From NCBI GenBank assembly GCA_903893565.1, contig CAITMU010000096.1:1-44557 (forward strand): DNA of 44,557 bases, in the 5' to 3' direction. Both the position numbers and the translations under genes were made by a program. Below the pieces are notes generated by a model, which saw nothing but the letters and a program-made list of their open reading frames with translations, was not told where the DNA came from and did no database searches. This DNA is from an uncultured beta proteobacterium. Its GTDB lineage: Bacteria > Pseudomonadota > Gammaproteobacteria > Burkholderiales > SG8-41. Shown one piece after another: positions 17,070-26,537 of this stretch (within the stretch, counting starts at the first letter, position 1; every line of letters begins with the position of its first letter).

Positions 17070-18059
17070 TTATTCAGCCTTCATACCTGAGGCAGTCACG
17101 ACACTCGCCCACTTAGTGGTCTCACTTTTTATAAAAGCACTAAACTCTTCCGGACTATTACCCATCACCATAGCCCCTTCAGCGCTCAATTTATCTTTGA
17201 CATCAGGGTATTGTAGGGCTCGAATAAGACTCGCGTTTAACTTATCAATCATCGCACGTGAAGTGCCAGCGCGAACCACCACACTATACCAAGCACTGAC
17301 TTGATGCTCGGGTAGTCCAGACTCTATAGTGGTGGGCACTTGCGGCAAAAGGGGTGAACGATGCGCGCTAGAGATCGCCAATATATTTAATCGACCCGTT
17401 TTCACAAAACTCATGGAAGAGGGCAAGGTTACAAAAGCCAACATCACATGACCTGCGATGAGATCCGTCATCGCAGGCCCTGCACCACGATACGGGACAT
17501 GAATGGTATGCACATGGGTCAGCATATCAAATAAAGCCCCTGCCAAATGGTTGGAAGAACCGATACCAGCCGAGGAGTAATTGATTGTACCAGGCGCCCG
17601 TTTGGCCAATACGATAAGGTCTTGCAGTCGCTTAACTGGCAAAGCAGGGTGCGTCACGATGAGTAAAGGGGCTAATGCCAAGAGTGAAACACCCGAAAGC
17701 TCTCGTTGTGGGTCAAAAGTCAATTTATAAAGGCTCGGATTAACCGCAATGGGTCCGACATTGCCCGCCAAAATGGTATACCCGTCTGGGGGCGCCTTTA
17801 AAAGGTTTTCGGTCGCAAGATTCCCCCCCGCACCAGGCCGATTATCGATCACAAAGGGTTGCCCGAGTTGCTCGGTTAATTTAGCCCCTATCGTGCGCGC
17901 CAGAATATCAGTGCCTCCCCCGGGCGCATAGGGCACGATATACCGTACCGCTTTACTCGGATATACCAAAGTATTATTGGGGCTTAAGGTCTGCGCCTTC
18001 ACGCTATTAACCGATAAAGATAAAATAAGTAAGGCTACTATTGCTACTATTGGCATCAT
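17070..18059 (-). CDS. Bug-family (TctC) periplasmic solute-binding protein 5
   Basis: This is a 329-residue Bug protein. A strongly hydrophobic signal peptide (MMPIVAIVALLILSLSVNSVKA) is followed by an 11-residue spacer and then YPSKAVRYIVPYAPGGGTD with the intact GGGxD loop. VIDNRPGAGGNLA, PDGYTILAG and a late LPEHQVSAWYSVVV complete the pattern. Either of two adjacent ATGs could be used. It is convergent with the GMC gene, with a 279-base gap whose only notable element is a GAGGCGCCTC palindrome at 16839-16848. The ligand is unknown. Confidence 0.92.
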   Translation of the reverse strand: MMPIVAIVALLILSLSVNSVKAQTLSPNNTLVYPSKAVRYIVPYAPGGGTDILARTIGAKLTEQLGQPFVIDNRPGAGGNLATENLLKAPPDGYTILAGNVGPIAVNPSLYKLTFDPQRELSGVSLLALAPLLIVTHPALPVKRLQDLIVLAKRAPGTINYSSAGIGSSNHLAGALFDMLTHVHTIHVPYRGAGPAMTDLIAGHVMLAFVTLPSSMSFVKTGRLNILAISSAHRSPLLPQVPTTIESGLPEHQVSAWYSVVVRAGTSRAMIDKLNASLIRALQYPDVKDKLSAEGAMVMGNSPEEFSAFIKSETTKWASVVTASGMKAE

Positions 18060-18111
18060 TAAATGACCTGCGTCTGAGATAAAAAAAGCTCAAAAAAATT
18101 AAACAAAAAAT

Positions 18112-20301
18112 CTACTTTTTCAATTCTAATCGTTCTTTAAGCTTAGACCAACGACGTTCGACTTGCTTACCTTTGATCGCCATGGCTAACGCCTTTTTCT
18201 GCCCTACAAGGATAACTAATTGCCTTCCTCGGGTAATGCCTGTGTAAATAAGATTACGCTTTAACATCATAAAATGTTGCGTTGATACCGGGATAATCAC
18301 CACCGGGTACTCTGAGCCTTGGGACTTGTGGATAGTCGTGGCGTAACACAACACCAGTTCGTCTAATTCACCAAAAGGATATGAAACGGTTTGATGATCA
18401 AAGGCAACCGTCAACTCTTCCTCCTCCTGATCCACATTAACCACAAAACCGATGTCCCCATTATAGACGTCACGATCGTAGTTATTTTGAATCTGCATCA
18501 CTTTATCACCCATGCTGTATGCGTAGCCAAATTTTTCTACACTATTATTATTGGGCGGATTTAAGGCTATCTGTAAGGCTTGATTGATGGCCCTAGCCCC
18601 AGTAATACTTCGATTCATGGGACATAAAACCTGTATATCGCGAATAGCATCAAGACCGTATTTTTTGGGTAAGCGGGTTTTGACCAAATCAACGATAGTT
18701 GACACGATTGTTTCTGGTTCTTCCTGGCTAAGGAAATAAAAATCAGAATCTTCGCCCTTTTTGGCCAAGGACGGATATTGACCAAGATTAATCTCATGGG
18801 CACTACGTATAATCCGAGAAGAGGCGGCTTGGCGAAAGATCTCCGTCAATCGCATCACCGGTATGGCGGCTGAATCAATAAAATCAGTCAACACTTGACC
18901 CGGTCCGACCGAGGGCAATTGATCCACATCACCCACAAATATAACGGAAGAGCGGTTAGCTATAGCCTTTAACAATTGATTGGCCAACGGCACATCGATC
19001 ATAGAGCATTCGTCAATAACCAGTAGATCAGCCTCCAAGGGTAAATCTTCATTGCGTTTAAACTGTCCTGTCTCTGGATTAATTTCGAGCAAACGGTGAA
19101 TCGTTTTTGCCTCTATTCCCGTTGATTCCGATAATCGCTTCGCAGCTCTACCAGTAGGAGCACATAACAAGGGGCGCACATGCTTGGCTCGTAGGATAGT
19201 CAAAATCGAGTTCACCAGTGTCGTTTTACCAACACCTGGCCCGCCAGTAATCACCATTAACTTAGACACCAAGGCAAGGCGAATAGCGGCCTTTTGACTG
19301 TCAGCCAAACGGATATCGAGCTTTTTTTCTACCCAATGAATCGCTTTATCTTGATCGAACTCAGGCCACGGTGATTTTCCACACTGAAGACGTTGGATGT
19401 GAGACTCAATAGATTTTTCAGCCTGATAAAGCGGGGCTAGAAATAAACAAGCATTACCCTCAATGGTATCGGCAATAACCACTTCATTAGCGATTCCCTC
19501 TTCAATCGCCGTTTTTATAATCTCCTCAGAAATATCTAATAGCTTTATGGTTAAATCGATTAACGCTTTGTAGGGCAAACCACAATGCCCTTGAGAGGAA
19601 GCTTGCGTCAATGCATAGGACACTCCAGCGTATGCTCGAAGCGGAGAGTCTTTTGCGATACCAATTTTTTGTGCAATCGTGTCCGCGGATAAAAAACCAA
19701 TTCCCCGAATATCCTGTGCCAAGCGATAAGGGTTTTCTGAAACCACCTCGATCGCCTTTTGGCCATAGGTTTTAAAAATCCTAACCGCCCGAGAGGTAGA
19801 TACGCCATGAGAATGAAGAAAAACCATAATTTCTCGAACGATTTTCTGGTCAGCCCATCCTGAGGCTATTTTCATCATCCTTTTTTTGCCAATCCCTTCG
19901 ACTTCAAATAACCGTGCTGGCGTGCGTTCAATCACTTCAAACACAGCTGCCCCAAATACCTTCACCATCCGGCTGGCATAAATAGGACCAATCCCCTTGA
20001 CCATCCCAGAGCCCAAATAGCGCTCAATCCCCGTCAAAGAGTTGGGTGGAGCGATTTTAAGAAATACGGCGCGAAACTGCCTTCCATGCTCTCGATCATT
20101 GACCCATTGACCCGAGGCTAGAGCATATTCTCCCGGAGTCACGGTGGGGGTATGACCAATGAGCGTCATTAATTCGCGCTCGCCCTTAACCTTCAGCCTT
20201 AAAACACAATATCCATTTTCAGCATTGTGATAAGTCACCCGCTCTACCAGACCTGACAATTGATCTAACGGTTGATGTAATTTTTTATCAGATGGATTCA
20301 T
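18112..20301 (-). CDS. RecD2-type ATP-dependent DNA helicase
   Basis: This 729-residue superfamily 1 helicase has the RecD2 layout: an N-terminal OB-like region, helix-hairpin-helix motifs (VKGIGPIYASRM near residue 101 and VEGIGKKRMMKI near 134), Walker A GGPGVGKT at 353-360, Walker B VIDECSMID further on, a GDVDQLPSVGPG motif III region and a C-terminal YATTIHKSQGSEYPVVII motif, ending in YTGITRGRQLV. RecD2 unwinds DNA 5' to 3' without RecBC and acts in repair. It is unrelated to the catabolic genes around it and is probably a standing chromosomal gene between two islands, or was transferred with them. Confidence 0.93.
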   Translation of the reverse strand: MNPSDKKLHQPLDQLSGLVERVTYHNAENGYCVLRLKVKGERELMTLIGHTPTVTPGEYALASGQWVNDREHGRQFRAVFLKIAPPNSLTGIERYLGSGMVKGIGPIYASRMVKVFGAAVFEVIERTPARLFEVEGIGKKRMMKIASGWADQKIVREIMVFLHSHGVSTSRAVRIFKTYGQKAIEVVSENPYRLAQDIRGIGFLSADTIAQKIGIAKDSPLRAYAGVSYALTQASSQGHCGLPYKALIDLTIKLLDISEEIIKTAIEEGIANEVVIADTIEGNACLFLAPLYQAEKSIESHIQRLQCGKSPWPEFDQDKAIHWVEKKLDIRLADSQKAAIRLALVSKLMVITGGPGVGKTTLVNSILTILRAKHVRPLLCAPTGRAAKRLSESTGIEAKTIHRLLEINPETGQFKRNEDLPLEADLLVIDECSMIDVPLANQLLKAIANRSSVIFVGDVDQLPSVGPGQVLTDFIDSAAIPVMRLTEIFRQAASSRIIRSAHEINLGQYPSLAKKGEDSDFYFLSQEEPETIVSTIVDLVKTRLPKKYGLDAIRDIQVLCPMNRSITGARAINQALQIALNPPNNNSVEKFGYAYSMGDKVMQIQNNYDRDVYNGDIGFVVNVDQEEEELTVAFDHQTVSYPFGELDELVLCYATTIHKSQGSEYPVVIIPVSTQHFMMLKRNLIYTGITRGRQLVILVGQKKALAMAIKGKQVERRWSKLKERLELKK

Positions 20302-20381
20302 CTTGAATTAATCAGAGCTAGTGAAGTCAAAACCGGCTGATAGCTCTCGGGGGTTGAGCTTGAATAAAAAATATTTACCAT

Positions 20382-21326
20382 TCATAAAAAACGACCAGCC
20401 GTTAGAATTTTTATCAGTCCCGATGATTGATTGGATAACCCCTTAGAAGATAATTTTTGCAAATATTGATGCATTACCTCGACCATGGCCTTTGAAGAGG
20501 GCGACAAACTTCTACTAACCCTTGTTAACAAATGAATGGTGCGACTCATGATCGGTGCTTTTAGTGATACAAACGTCAAATCAGACATGGGCTCAGGACA
20601 AACCAAAGCGGGAACAATGGTCACGCCAAATCCATCCCGAATCAACTTTAATAAGGTGGGAAGGTTGGAGACATCAATAGAAGGGCTCTGTACATATTCT
20701 CCGACCAACGTATCCCGTAGCTGCCGATTCATCACATTACCTATCAGGGTGTGCTCTTTGAGCATTTCCCATTGTATGGGCATTTTTAACTGCGCTAGAG
20801 GGTGATCCGTGCGACACAATACACCAAATCGATCCTGCAAAAGAGGCTCAGCGAGGATGGTTTTATCGATTTCGGAAAGACTAGAAATCCCAAAATCTAC
20901 TTCTCCCGAGGCCACTAATCGCTGCACGGCTGCCGAGTCTTCAGCAAGAATCTGAATCTTCACCTGCGGATGGATCTTGACGTAGCTTTTTAACAAAGAA
21001 GACAACCATTGACCTGCAACAGAAGGCAAAATAGCCATCCTTAATACCCCGCCCTCTCCTCGTCCCAGATGAAGCATGCTGGCACTGGCTCGCTCGATAT
21101 GGGCCACTAACTCCCGAATTAATGGCAAGCAAATCTCCCCAAAAGAGGTTAATTGGGTTCGCTTATGCGACTCAAAAAGGGCTTGGCCTAATTGTAATTC
21201 TAATTGTCGAATGGACTGAGATAAAGCCGGCTGCGAGCGAAAGGCTTGCTCAGCGGCTAAACGGTAATTTTTGGTTTCTACCACCAAAAGAAAATGGCGG
21301 AACTGCACAAGTCGCAAATCAAGCAT
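20382..21326 (-). CDS. LysR-type transcriptional regulator
   Basis: This regulator is 314 residues from ATG 21326 (MLDLRLVQFRHFLLVVETKN). That start puts the helix-turn-helix at the usual place (RLAAEQAFRSQPALSQSIRQLE, then LGQALFESHKR). The C-terminal part is a LysR substrate-binding domain with the usual GEVDFGISS and LPTLLKLIRDGFGVTIVPA segments. The frame stays open to 21416, which would add 30 residues. The gene is divergent from the thiolase-like/DUF35/CoA-transferase/Bug operon and probably controls it through the shared 113-base gap. Confidence 0.92.
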   Translation of the reverse strand: MLDLRLVQFRHFLLVVETKNYRLAAEQAFRSQPALSQSIRQLELQLGQALFESHKRTQLTSFGEICLPLIRELVAHIERASASMLHLGRGEGGVLRMAILPSVAGQWLSSLLKSYVKIHPQVKIQILAEDSAAVQRLVASGEVDFGISSLSEIDKTILAEPLLQDRFGVLCRTDHPLAQLKMPIQWEMLKEHTLIGNVMNRQLRDTLVGEYVQSPSIDVSNLPTLLKLIRDGFGVTIVPALVCPEPMSDLTFVSLKAPIMSRTIHLLTRVSRSLSPSSKAMVEVMHQYLQKLSSKGLSNQSSGLIKILTAGRFL

Positions 21327-21341
21327 TATGGATCTCAAGTG

Positions 21342-21361
21342 ATTTGAAAATCGAATCAAAT
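21342..21361. promoter_or_regulatory. Candidate LysR operator between the regulator and the thiolase-like operon
   Basis: ATTTGA (21342-21347) and TCAAAT (21356-21361) form an inverted repeat with an eight-base spacer, 15 bases upstream of the LysR start. A second inverted pair, ATAAGG (21372-21377) and CCTTAT (21398-21403), lies nearer the divergent gene. Dyads of this kind, with a T-N11-A core, are usual LysR sites. Which one is used cannot be told. Confidence 0.5.
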
Positions 21362-21439
21362 GATATGACAAATAAGGTTTTTTCGATAGATCAATTCCCT
21401 TATGATAAGACCACATTCATCCGATGAAGGAAATTTGCC

Positions 21440-22657
21440 TTGAACACCCATAAACTGGCTCGCAGCTGTGCCATCGTTGGCATTACCCGTGCCATTGGCT
21501 TAAAAACCGATAAAGAAAAAAAAACGCCCCTACAGCTAGTCGTCGAGGCTTGCGGGGAGCTTTTTAGAACCACGGGCATTGATCGCACAAAAATTGGCGC
21601 ACTTTTTACGGGTAGAATGCCTCGTTCCTACTTCACACTTCAATACAGTCAGTCGGTATTGAATGAACTAAAAATTGCACCCGTCATTAGCACAGAGGTG
21701 ACTTCCCATGGGGGAGGGGCGTTAGGCACGATTGAATTGGCCGCTCTGGCATTAAACGCGGGACTTGTCGATTACGCCCTATGCGTCACCGGAGAGGCTA
21801 GTCCAATCTGGATCGACATGATCGGGGGCAGCGCTAATTGGGAGGCTGACCTACAATTTGAAGCCCCCTATGGTCCTACCACACCTTCTTTATATGCCCA
21901 ATCAGCTTGTCGCTACATGCACGAATACGGCATTAGCTCCAGACAAATGGCCCGCGTGGCGGTAGAAAACCGAAAATGGGCTCTCCACCACCCTTATGCC
22001 GCTATGCACAAGAAAGGCGAGATCACGGTCGATGATGTAGTTAATTCGCCTATGATTGCCTCTCCTTTGCACCTGCTTGATTGCGCGCCCTGGTTTCCTG
22101 GGGGCATAGCCAGTGCAGCCCTCATCACACGAGCCGATATAGCCAAACAAATTTGCCCCAACCCGACTTACATTGCCGGCTTTGGGCAATGGAACACGCA
22201 TGAATGGGTTGGTGAGCGAATGGGCACCTGGAACGTTGAGCCCGTGAAAAAAGGTCCCAGCATGGTACGCACGGGAGCCAAAGTCGCTGCTGACAACGCT
22301 TATGCCATGTCGGGCCTTAGTGCAGCGGACATTAATATTGCAGAGACCTCTGTGCCTTTTACTTTCGCAAACTTACTCATGCTCGAAGAACTCGGCTTCT
22401 GCGGCGAAGGTGAAGGCGGACGATTTGTAGAATCCGGTGGCATCGATTTTGATGGGGGGCTACCCTTTAATACCACGGGGGGATATTTATCTTTTGGTCA
22501 ATCAGGGCAAGGACTGTATCTACTAAAAGAAATCGTTGATCAGATGTGGAATCAAGCGGAAGGCAAACCGATTGCAGGAGTAGAAAATGGCCTCGTACAT
22601 GGTCACGGTGGCCCACTCGGTTGTCACTCCGTGATGATCGTGTCTAAGAACAATTGA
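21440..22657 (+). CDS. Thiolase-fold protein lacking the catalytic Cys/His, SCP2-thiolase/Ltp-like
   Basis: This 405-residue thiolase-fold protein uses TTG 21440, with AAGG nine bases upstream. The usual nucleophile region (CASGST type) reads TSHGGGAL at residues 88-95, so Cys is absent. The usual GHPxG histidine region reads SFGQSGQG, so His is Gln. The C-terminal GHGGPLGCHSVMIV still resembles the CxGG loop. Known relatives with these losses, such as Ltp2 of steroid degradation, work with a DUF35 partner as retro-aldolases. The next gene is a DUF35 protein, so an acyl-CoA aldolase or retro-aldolase complex is the best guess; ordinary thiolytic cleavage is unlikely. Confidence 0.85.
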   Translation: MNTHKLARSCAIVGITRAIGLKTDKEKKTPLQLVVEACGELFRTTGIDRTKIGALFTGRMPRSYFTLQYSQSVLNELKIAPVISTEVTSHGGGALGTIELAALALNAGLVDYALCVTGEASPIWIDMIGGSANWEADLQFEAPYGPTTPSLYAQSACRYMHEYGISSRQMARVAVENRKWALHHPYAAMHKKGEITVDDVVNSPMIASPLHLLDCAPWFPGGIASAALITRADIAKQICPNPTYIAGFGQWNTHEWVGERMGTWNVEPVKKGPSMVRTGAKVAADNAYAMSGLSAADINIAETSVPFTFANLLMLEELGFCGEGEGGRFVESGGIDFDGGLPFNTTGGYLSFGQSGQGLYLLKEIVDQMWNQAEGKPIAGVENGLVHGHGGPLGCHSVMIVSKNN

Positions 22658-22674
22658 TGAAAGGTAACAATCCC

Positions 22675-23136
22675 ATGAACGAAACGCCAATTAAAGTGCC
22701 CGACTGGTCTGCTGGAAAAAAAGTAATGGTGGGAGAACTGTTCCTCGGTCTTTATCAACCTTCCCCAGAAACCACTGGCTTTTGGGAGGGGGTTAAACGT
22801 CGAGAACTACTGTTTAAGCACTGCGAGTGCGGACAATTTCATCACCCTCGACGTATGCTGTGTAGTGTCTGTAGCTCACAAAAATTGAGTTGGAAAAAAT
22901 CAACCGGTATTGGTTCAGTCTACTCTTTTAGTGAAATTCACCGTGCCCCTACTCCTGAATATGCCCAAACCGTTCCCTATACCGTGGGCCTGATTGAAAC
23001 CGGAGAGGGCGTACATTTTTTCTGCCGTATCGATCAAGGCCGTAAAACTCCCATTGCCATCGGGGATAAAGCCAAACTCGATTTTCGTGTATTGGAAAGT
23101 GGTTACCAGATGCCTGTTTTTATCACTCACGATTAA
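22675..23136 (+). CDS. DUF35 zinc-ribbon/OB-fold protein, partner of the thiolase-like protein
   Basis: This is a protein of about 153 residues. CECGQFHHPRRMLCSVC is a four-Cys zinc ribbon, followed by the OB-fold part with GIGSVYSFSEIHRAPTPEY and YTVGLIETGEGV. Such proteins bind non-classical thiolases and supply part of the acyl-CoA site. I chose ATG 22675 (MNETPIKVPD) because AAAGG lies ten bases before it. An earlier ATG at 22657 overlaps the stop of the thiolase-like gene. Either way the two genes are tightly coupled. Confidence 0.87.
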   Translation: MNETPIKVPDWSAGKKVMVGELFLGLYQPSPETTGFWEGVKRRELLFKHCECGQFHHPRRMLCSVCSSQKLSWKKSTGIGSVYSFSEIHRAPTPEYAQTVPYTVGLIETGEGVHFFCRIDQGRKTPIAIGDKAKLDFRVLESGYQMPVFITHD

Positions 23137-23145
23137 AGTAAAGCC

Positions 23146-24315
23146 ATGAACGGACCCCTAGAAAATATTCGCGTCATTGATATCACCCGTGCATTAACAG
23201 GGCCATTTTGCACCATGATCCTCGCCGATCTAGGCGCAGATGTGATTAAAGTCGAAATTCCCGGTCGAGGTGACGAAGCACGTCATTGGGGCCCTCCCTT
23301 TGCCAATGGCAGCGGTCCGAGTTTTTTGGGCTATAACCGCAATAAACGAAGTATCGAAGTTGATCTACATCATGAGCAAGGACAACAGCAAATCCGAGAT
23401 CTGGCCGCCACAGCCGATGTATTGGTGGAGAACTTTCGTCCTGGCACTATGGACCGGTTTGGCGTGGGCTATGATGTGATAAAGAAAATAAAACCTGATA
23501 TCGTTTACTGCTCCATCAGTGGTTACGGACAAAGCGGATCTTTATCCAACTGGCCAGCAATGGATTTAATGATTCAAGCCGTCAGCGGCATCATGTCACT
23601 GACTGGGGAGGCCGAAGGTCGTCCCCACAAGGCAGCCGCCCCCATTACCGATCTTTTTGCTGGCTTTAGTGCCGCCATCTCCGTTTTGGCTGCCATTCAT
23701 GCTAGAAGTCAAAACGGGCAAGGCCGTGCCATTGACATTAGTATGTTGGATAGTGCATTTACAATTTTGGGTCAAGCAGTCACGGCTTGGGGTATCGATC
23801 AGAAGGAACCCATACGCAGCGGTAATGCCCATCCCCTGATGGCTCCTTATCAAAGCTTTCGCACTCAATCCCAAGAGATCGTGTGCGCGATTACCACGCA
23901 AAAACGTTGGGAAAAGTTTTGTTCTATTCCAGAATTTCAGGCATTCAAGAACCGCGATGACTTGGCTAATCAAACACTCAGAAATGCCTGCCGGATCAGT
24001 CTTTGCGAAGAACTAGAATCGATTTTTCTAACAAAAAATGCTGATTATTGGCTCGCTCACATGTTTACATTGGAACTACCTGCTGCACCAGTGAACACGC
24101 TTTCCCAAATTGCCACCCACGAACATGTGGTACAAAGAGGCTCTCTCATGGAAATCGAATATCCCAAAGGCTCTGGCAATATGATAAAAATTCCCGGTAT
24201 GCCTTGGCGTGATGTCGCATCCGATAAACCGATGAGAATGCCACCGGCTTTGGGTGAGCATAACGAAGAAATTCGTGAAGAAGTTAAACGATTTTTTTCA
24301 TCACAAAAAAAATAA
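23146..24315 (+). CDS. CaiB/BaiF family III CoA-transferase
   Basis: This 389-residue CoA-transferase is a paralogue of the one at 1391. Signatures are NIRVIDITRALTGPFCTMI near residues 7-25, LADLGADVIKVE near 27-38, NRNKRSIEVD, VENFRPGTMDRFG near 94-106, and the catalytic segment APITDLFAG, where Asp169 is in the same position number as in formyl-CoA transferase. It begins nine bases after the DUF35 gene. It probably makes the CoA ester that the thiolase-like/DUF35 pair then uses; the acid itself is unknown. Confidence 0.92.
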   Translation: MNGPLENIRVIDITRALTGPFCTMILADLGADVIKVEIPGRGDEARHWGPPFANGSGPSFLGYNRNKRSIEVDLHHEQGQQQIRDLAATADVLVENFRPGTMDRFGVGYDVIKKIKPDIVYCSISGYGQSGSLSNWPAMDLMIQAVSGIMSLTGEAEGRPHKAAAPITDLFAGFSAAISVLAAIHARSQNGQGRAIDISMLDSAFTILGQAVTAWGIDQKEPIRSGNAHPLMAPYQSFRTQSQEIVCAITTQKRWEKFCSIPEFQAFKNRDDLANQTLRNACRISLCEELESIFLTKNADYWLAHMFTLELPAAPVNTLSQIATHEHVVQRGSLMEIEYPKGSGNMIKIPGMPWRDVASDKPMRMPPALGEHNEEIREEVKRFFSSQKK

Positions 24316-24371
24316 AATGACGAACGTTTTGGCCAGAATAAAACAATCTTCACCAGTAAGGGGGTAATCTG

Positions 24372-25328
24372 ATGCGCCTATGGATACTGATTTTTTTATT
24401 TTTGATCGTTAACGCTACGATCGCAGCCCCTCTGCCCTACCCCATTAAACCCATACGACTCGTCTCACCCTATCCGCCTGGGGGATTTAACGACATACTG
24501 TCACGTCTGGTAGGACAAAAACTCTCAGAAAAATGGGCCCATCCTGTGGTAATCGACAATCGCCCAGGTGCCAATATGATTGTTGGGACCAATGTGGTGG
24601 CCAAATCACCGGCAGATGGCTATACCTTACTCATGTCGGCTGTACCTCATGTCATCAATCCCGCGCTTTACAAACTACCGTTTGACCCAATCAAGGACTT
24701 TACCCCTATCATTGATATAGTTTCCGTACCAAGTTTACTGGTCGTCCATCCTTCTGTGCCCGTTTCTTCCGTACGAGAGCTCATTAATTTCGCAAAAAGC
24801 AATCCGGACAAACTCACCTTTGCCTCAGTTGGCAGTGGTAGTTCAATGCACTTAGCCGGAGAGATGTTTAAACTAATGGCAGGAATCAATATGGTTCACG
24901 TCCCCTACAAGGGGGCTGCACCCGCGATCACCGATTTAATCGCCGGAAGATCACTGGTTTACTTTGGCAATATTGTGTCTGTCATGCCACAAGTGAAAAA
25001 CAACCGGCTTAGAGCCCTTGCCACCACCGAACTTAAGCGATCCAGCGCCGCACCCGAATTACCCACGATCGCCGAATCCGGTGTCCCAAACTATAGCGCG
25101 GGATCTTGGTATGGGTTAATGGGACCCGCAGGCATGGAAAAAAATATTATCAATAAAATTAATCATGAAGTCATTGAATTGACCAAGATGGCCGATGTCA
25201 AAGAACGTTTCTTAAAAGATGGCGCAGAAACCGTTGCCAGCACCCCCCAAGAGTTTTTAGAAACCATAAAAATAGATATCGAAAAATGGGGCAAAGTGGT
25301 GGCTGCTACGGGAGCAAGAGTGGACTAG
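24372..25328 (+). CDS. Bug-family (TctC) periplasmic solute-binding protein 6
   Basis: This is a 318-residue Bug protein ending the LysR-linked operon. The signal peptide MRLWILIFLFLIVNATIAA precedes YPIKPIRLVSPYPPGGFND. Further marks are VVIDNRPGANMIVG, PADGYTLLMS and a VPNYSAGSWYGLMGPAG end segment. A short GGGGG-containing ribosome site lies upstream. By position it should bind the substrate that the CoA-transferase activates. Confidence 0.92.
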   Translation: MRLWILIFLFLIVNATIAAPLPYPIKPIRLVSPYPPGGFNDILSRLVGQKLSEKWAHPVVIDNRPGANMIVGTNVVAKSPADGYTLLMSAVPHVINPALYKLPFDPIKDFTPIIDIVSVPSLLVVHPSVPVSSVRELINFAKSNPDKLTFASVGSGSSMHLAGEMFKLMAGINMVHVPYKGAAPAITDLIAGRSLVYFGNIVSVMPQVKNNRLRALATTELKRSSAAPELPTIAESGVPNYSAGSWYGLMGPAGMEKNIINKINHEVIELTKMADVKERFLKDGAETVASTPQEFLETIKIDIEKWGKVVAATGARVD

Positions 25329-25362
25329 TCCCTAGAGTCACAATCACCTGTCACTTTAGGGA
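25329..25362. terminator. Stem-loop just after Bug 6, possible bidirectional terminator
   Basis: TCCCTAGAGT (25329-25338) pairs with ACTTTAGGGA (25353-25362), ten pairs with one G-U, directly after the TAG stop of Bug 6 and between convergent genes. No T-run follows, so it may end transcription only with help or protect the RNA 3' end. Confidence 0.45.
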
Positions 25363-25442
25363 GCTACCCATTGAGCAATGGCAAAATAATCTACCTCCCA
25401 ATGTATCAAGCCCCATGCATTTAAAAATTTCAGGCACGACGC

Positions 25443-26468
25443 TTACAACTTAACCTCAGCCTGAAGCAGCTTCAAATTGGAAGGGTCTAGCTTAATGAGC
25501 CCGTGATGCGTTTTACGGGCGACTTCACAAACCGCATGGTTATAGGGGGTAGCGATCCCAAGCTTGGCACCTTCTAAAACCACTCGCCCATTGATATATT
25601 CAATTTCACTACGACGACCTTTCGCATGGTCTTGAGCGGCATGAGTACGCGCATTAGGCCCTACATCTTGAACCATTTTTCGCATCACCGTTTTAATGGC
25701 CTCGTCACTATCTTTAGAAATCTGCTCTGCTGTTAATCCAAACAAGGCTTCAACCTGATAGCCCAGTGCTTGGCCCACTGCAAAGGACTCCTTACCCGCT
25801 TCGACAGAAAATTCGAACATACCGGGTAATTTAACCGCCTCCCAGTTCTTAAGCCCGAGAGAGGAAAAAGGACAGGTCATGGAGTTAGCAATTAATTTAG
25901 TCCATTTCGCGCCATAGATATTGTGAGTGGTCTCGCAATTGCCCACCTCCTTTAGCAGCGATTGCACAATACCTAGCCTTTCAGTGTTGGATCCATCCAG
26001 TTCACCGACCGAAAACCACGTTCCTTTGGGAACCGTGTTGCGCTGAACAATACCGGGATTAAAAATCTCAGTAGACAACTCAACCACACAGCCCATCACA
26101 CGAGAGCGCCCCACCATTTCAGCATTCGCATCATCATTGAATGCATTTTGTAAACCAACCAGCACCCCATCTGACTTTAAATAATTGGCAATATATTTTG
26201 CCATCCACTGGGTATCGTATGATTTGACCGTAATAAACACGATATCAAACTCAGGGTTAAAGGTGGCCAAATCACTCAAATGATAAGCTTTCACCTTCAC
26301 CGTATAGTCTTCTTCTTTGGTGATAATGCGCACCCCATTGGCCTTCATCGCCTCCACATGCTGGGGCCACTGATCTACCACTGATACATCATGACCGGCT
26401 CGGGTCATGGAGGCTGCCACACAAGAACCGATTGCACCGGCACCGAGGACTGCAATTTTTTTATTCAT
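25443..26468 (-). CDS. Ketopantoate reductase family (ApbA/PanE-like) NAD(P)-dependent oxidoreductase
   Basis: This 341-residue enzyme opens with a Rossmann fold, IAVLGAGAIGSCVAASMTRAGHDV (residues 5-28), and has the family's C-terminal helical domain with a GRRSEIEYINGRVVLEGAKLG stretch near residues 284-304, where Glu and Asn contact the keto-acid. The true PanE step of pantothenate synthesis is one option. However, its place beside a GMC dehydrogenase pair and its length (longer than the usual 300) suggest a catabolic keto-acid or hydroxy-acid reductase. It starts 69 bases after the GMC gene on the same strand. Confidence 0.85.
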   Translation of the reverse strand: MNKKIAVLGAGAIGSCVAASMTRAGHDVSVVDQWPQHVEAMKANGVRIITKEEDYTVKVKAYHLSDLATFNPEFDIVFITVKSYDTQWMAKYIANYLKSDGVLVGLQNAFNDDANAEMVGRSRVMGCVVELSTEIFNPGIVQRNTVPKGTWFSVGELDGSNTERLGIVQSLLKEVGNCETTHNIYGAKWTKLIANSMTCPFSSLGLKNWEAVKLPGMFEFSVEAGKESFAVGQALGYQVEALFGLTAEQISKDSDEAIKTVMRKMVQDVGPNARTHAAQDHAKGRRSEIEYINGRVVLEGAKLGIATPYNHAVCEVARKTHHGLIKLDPSNLKLLQAEVKL

Positions 26469-26537
26469 TGGCTACCTACTTTCTCAAAACTAAATGTCAC
26501 TAGGTTTAAAATCTAAAATGTAAAAGCGCACACAACC

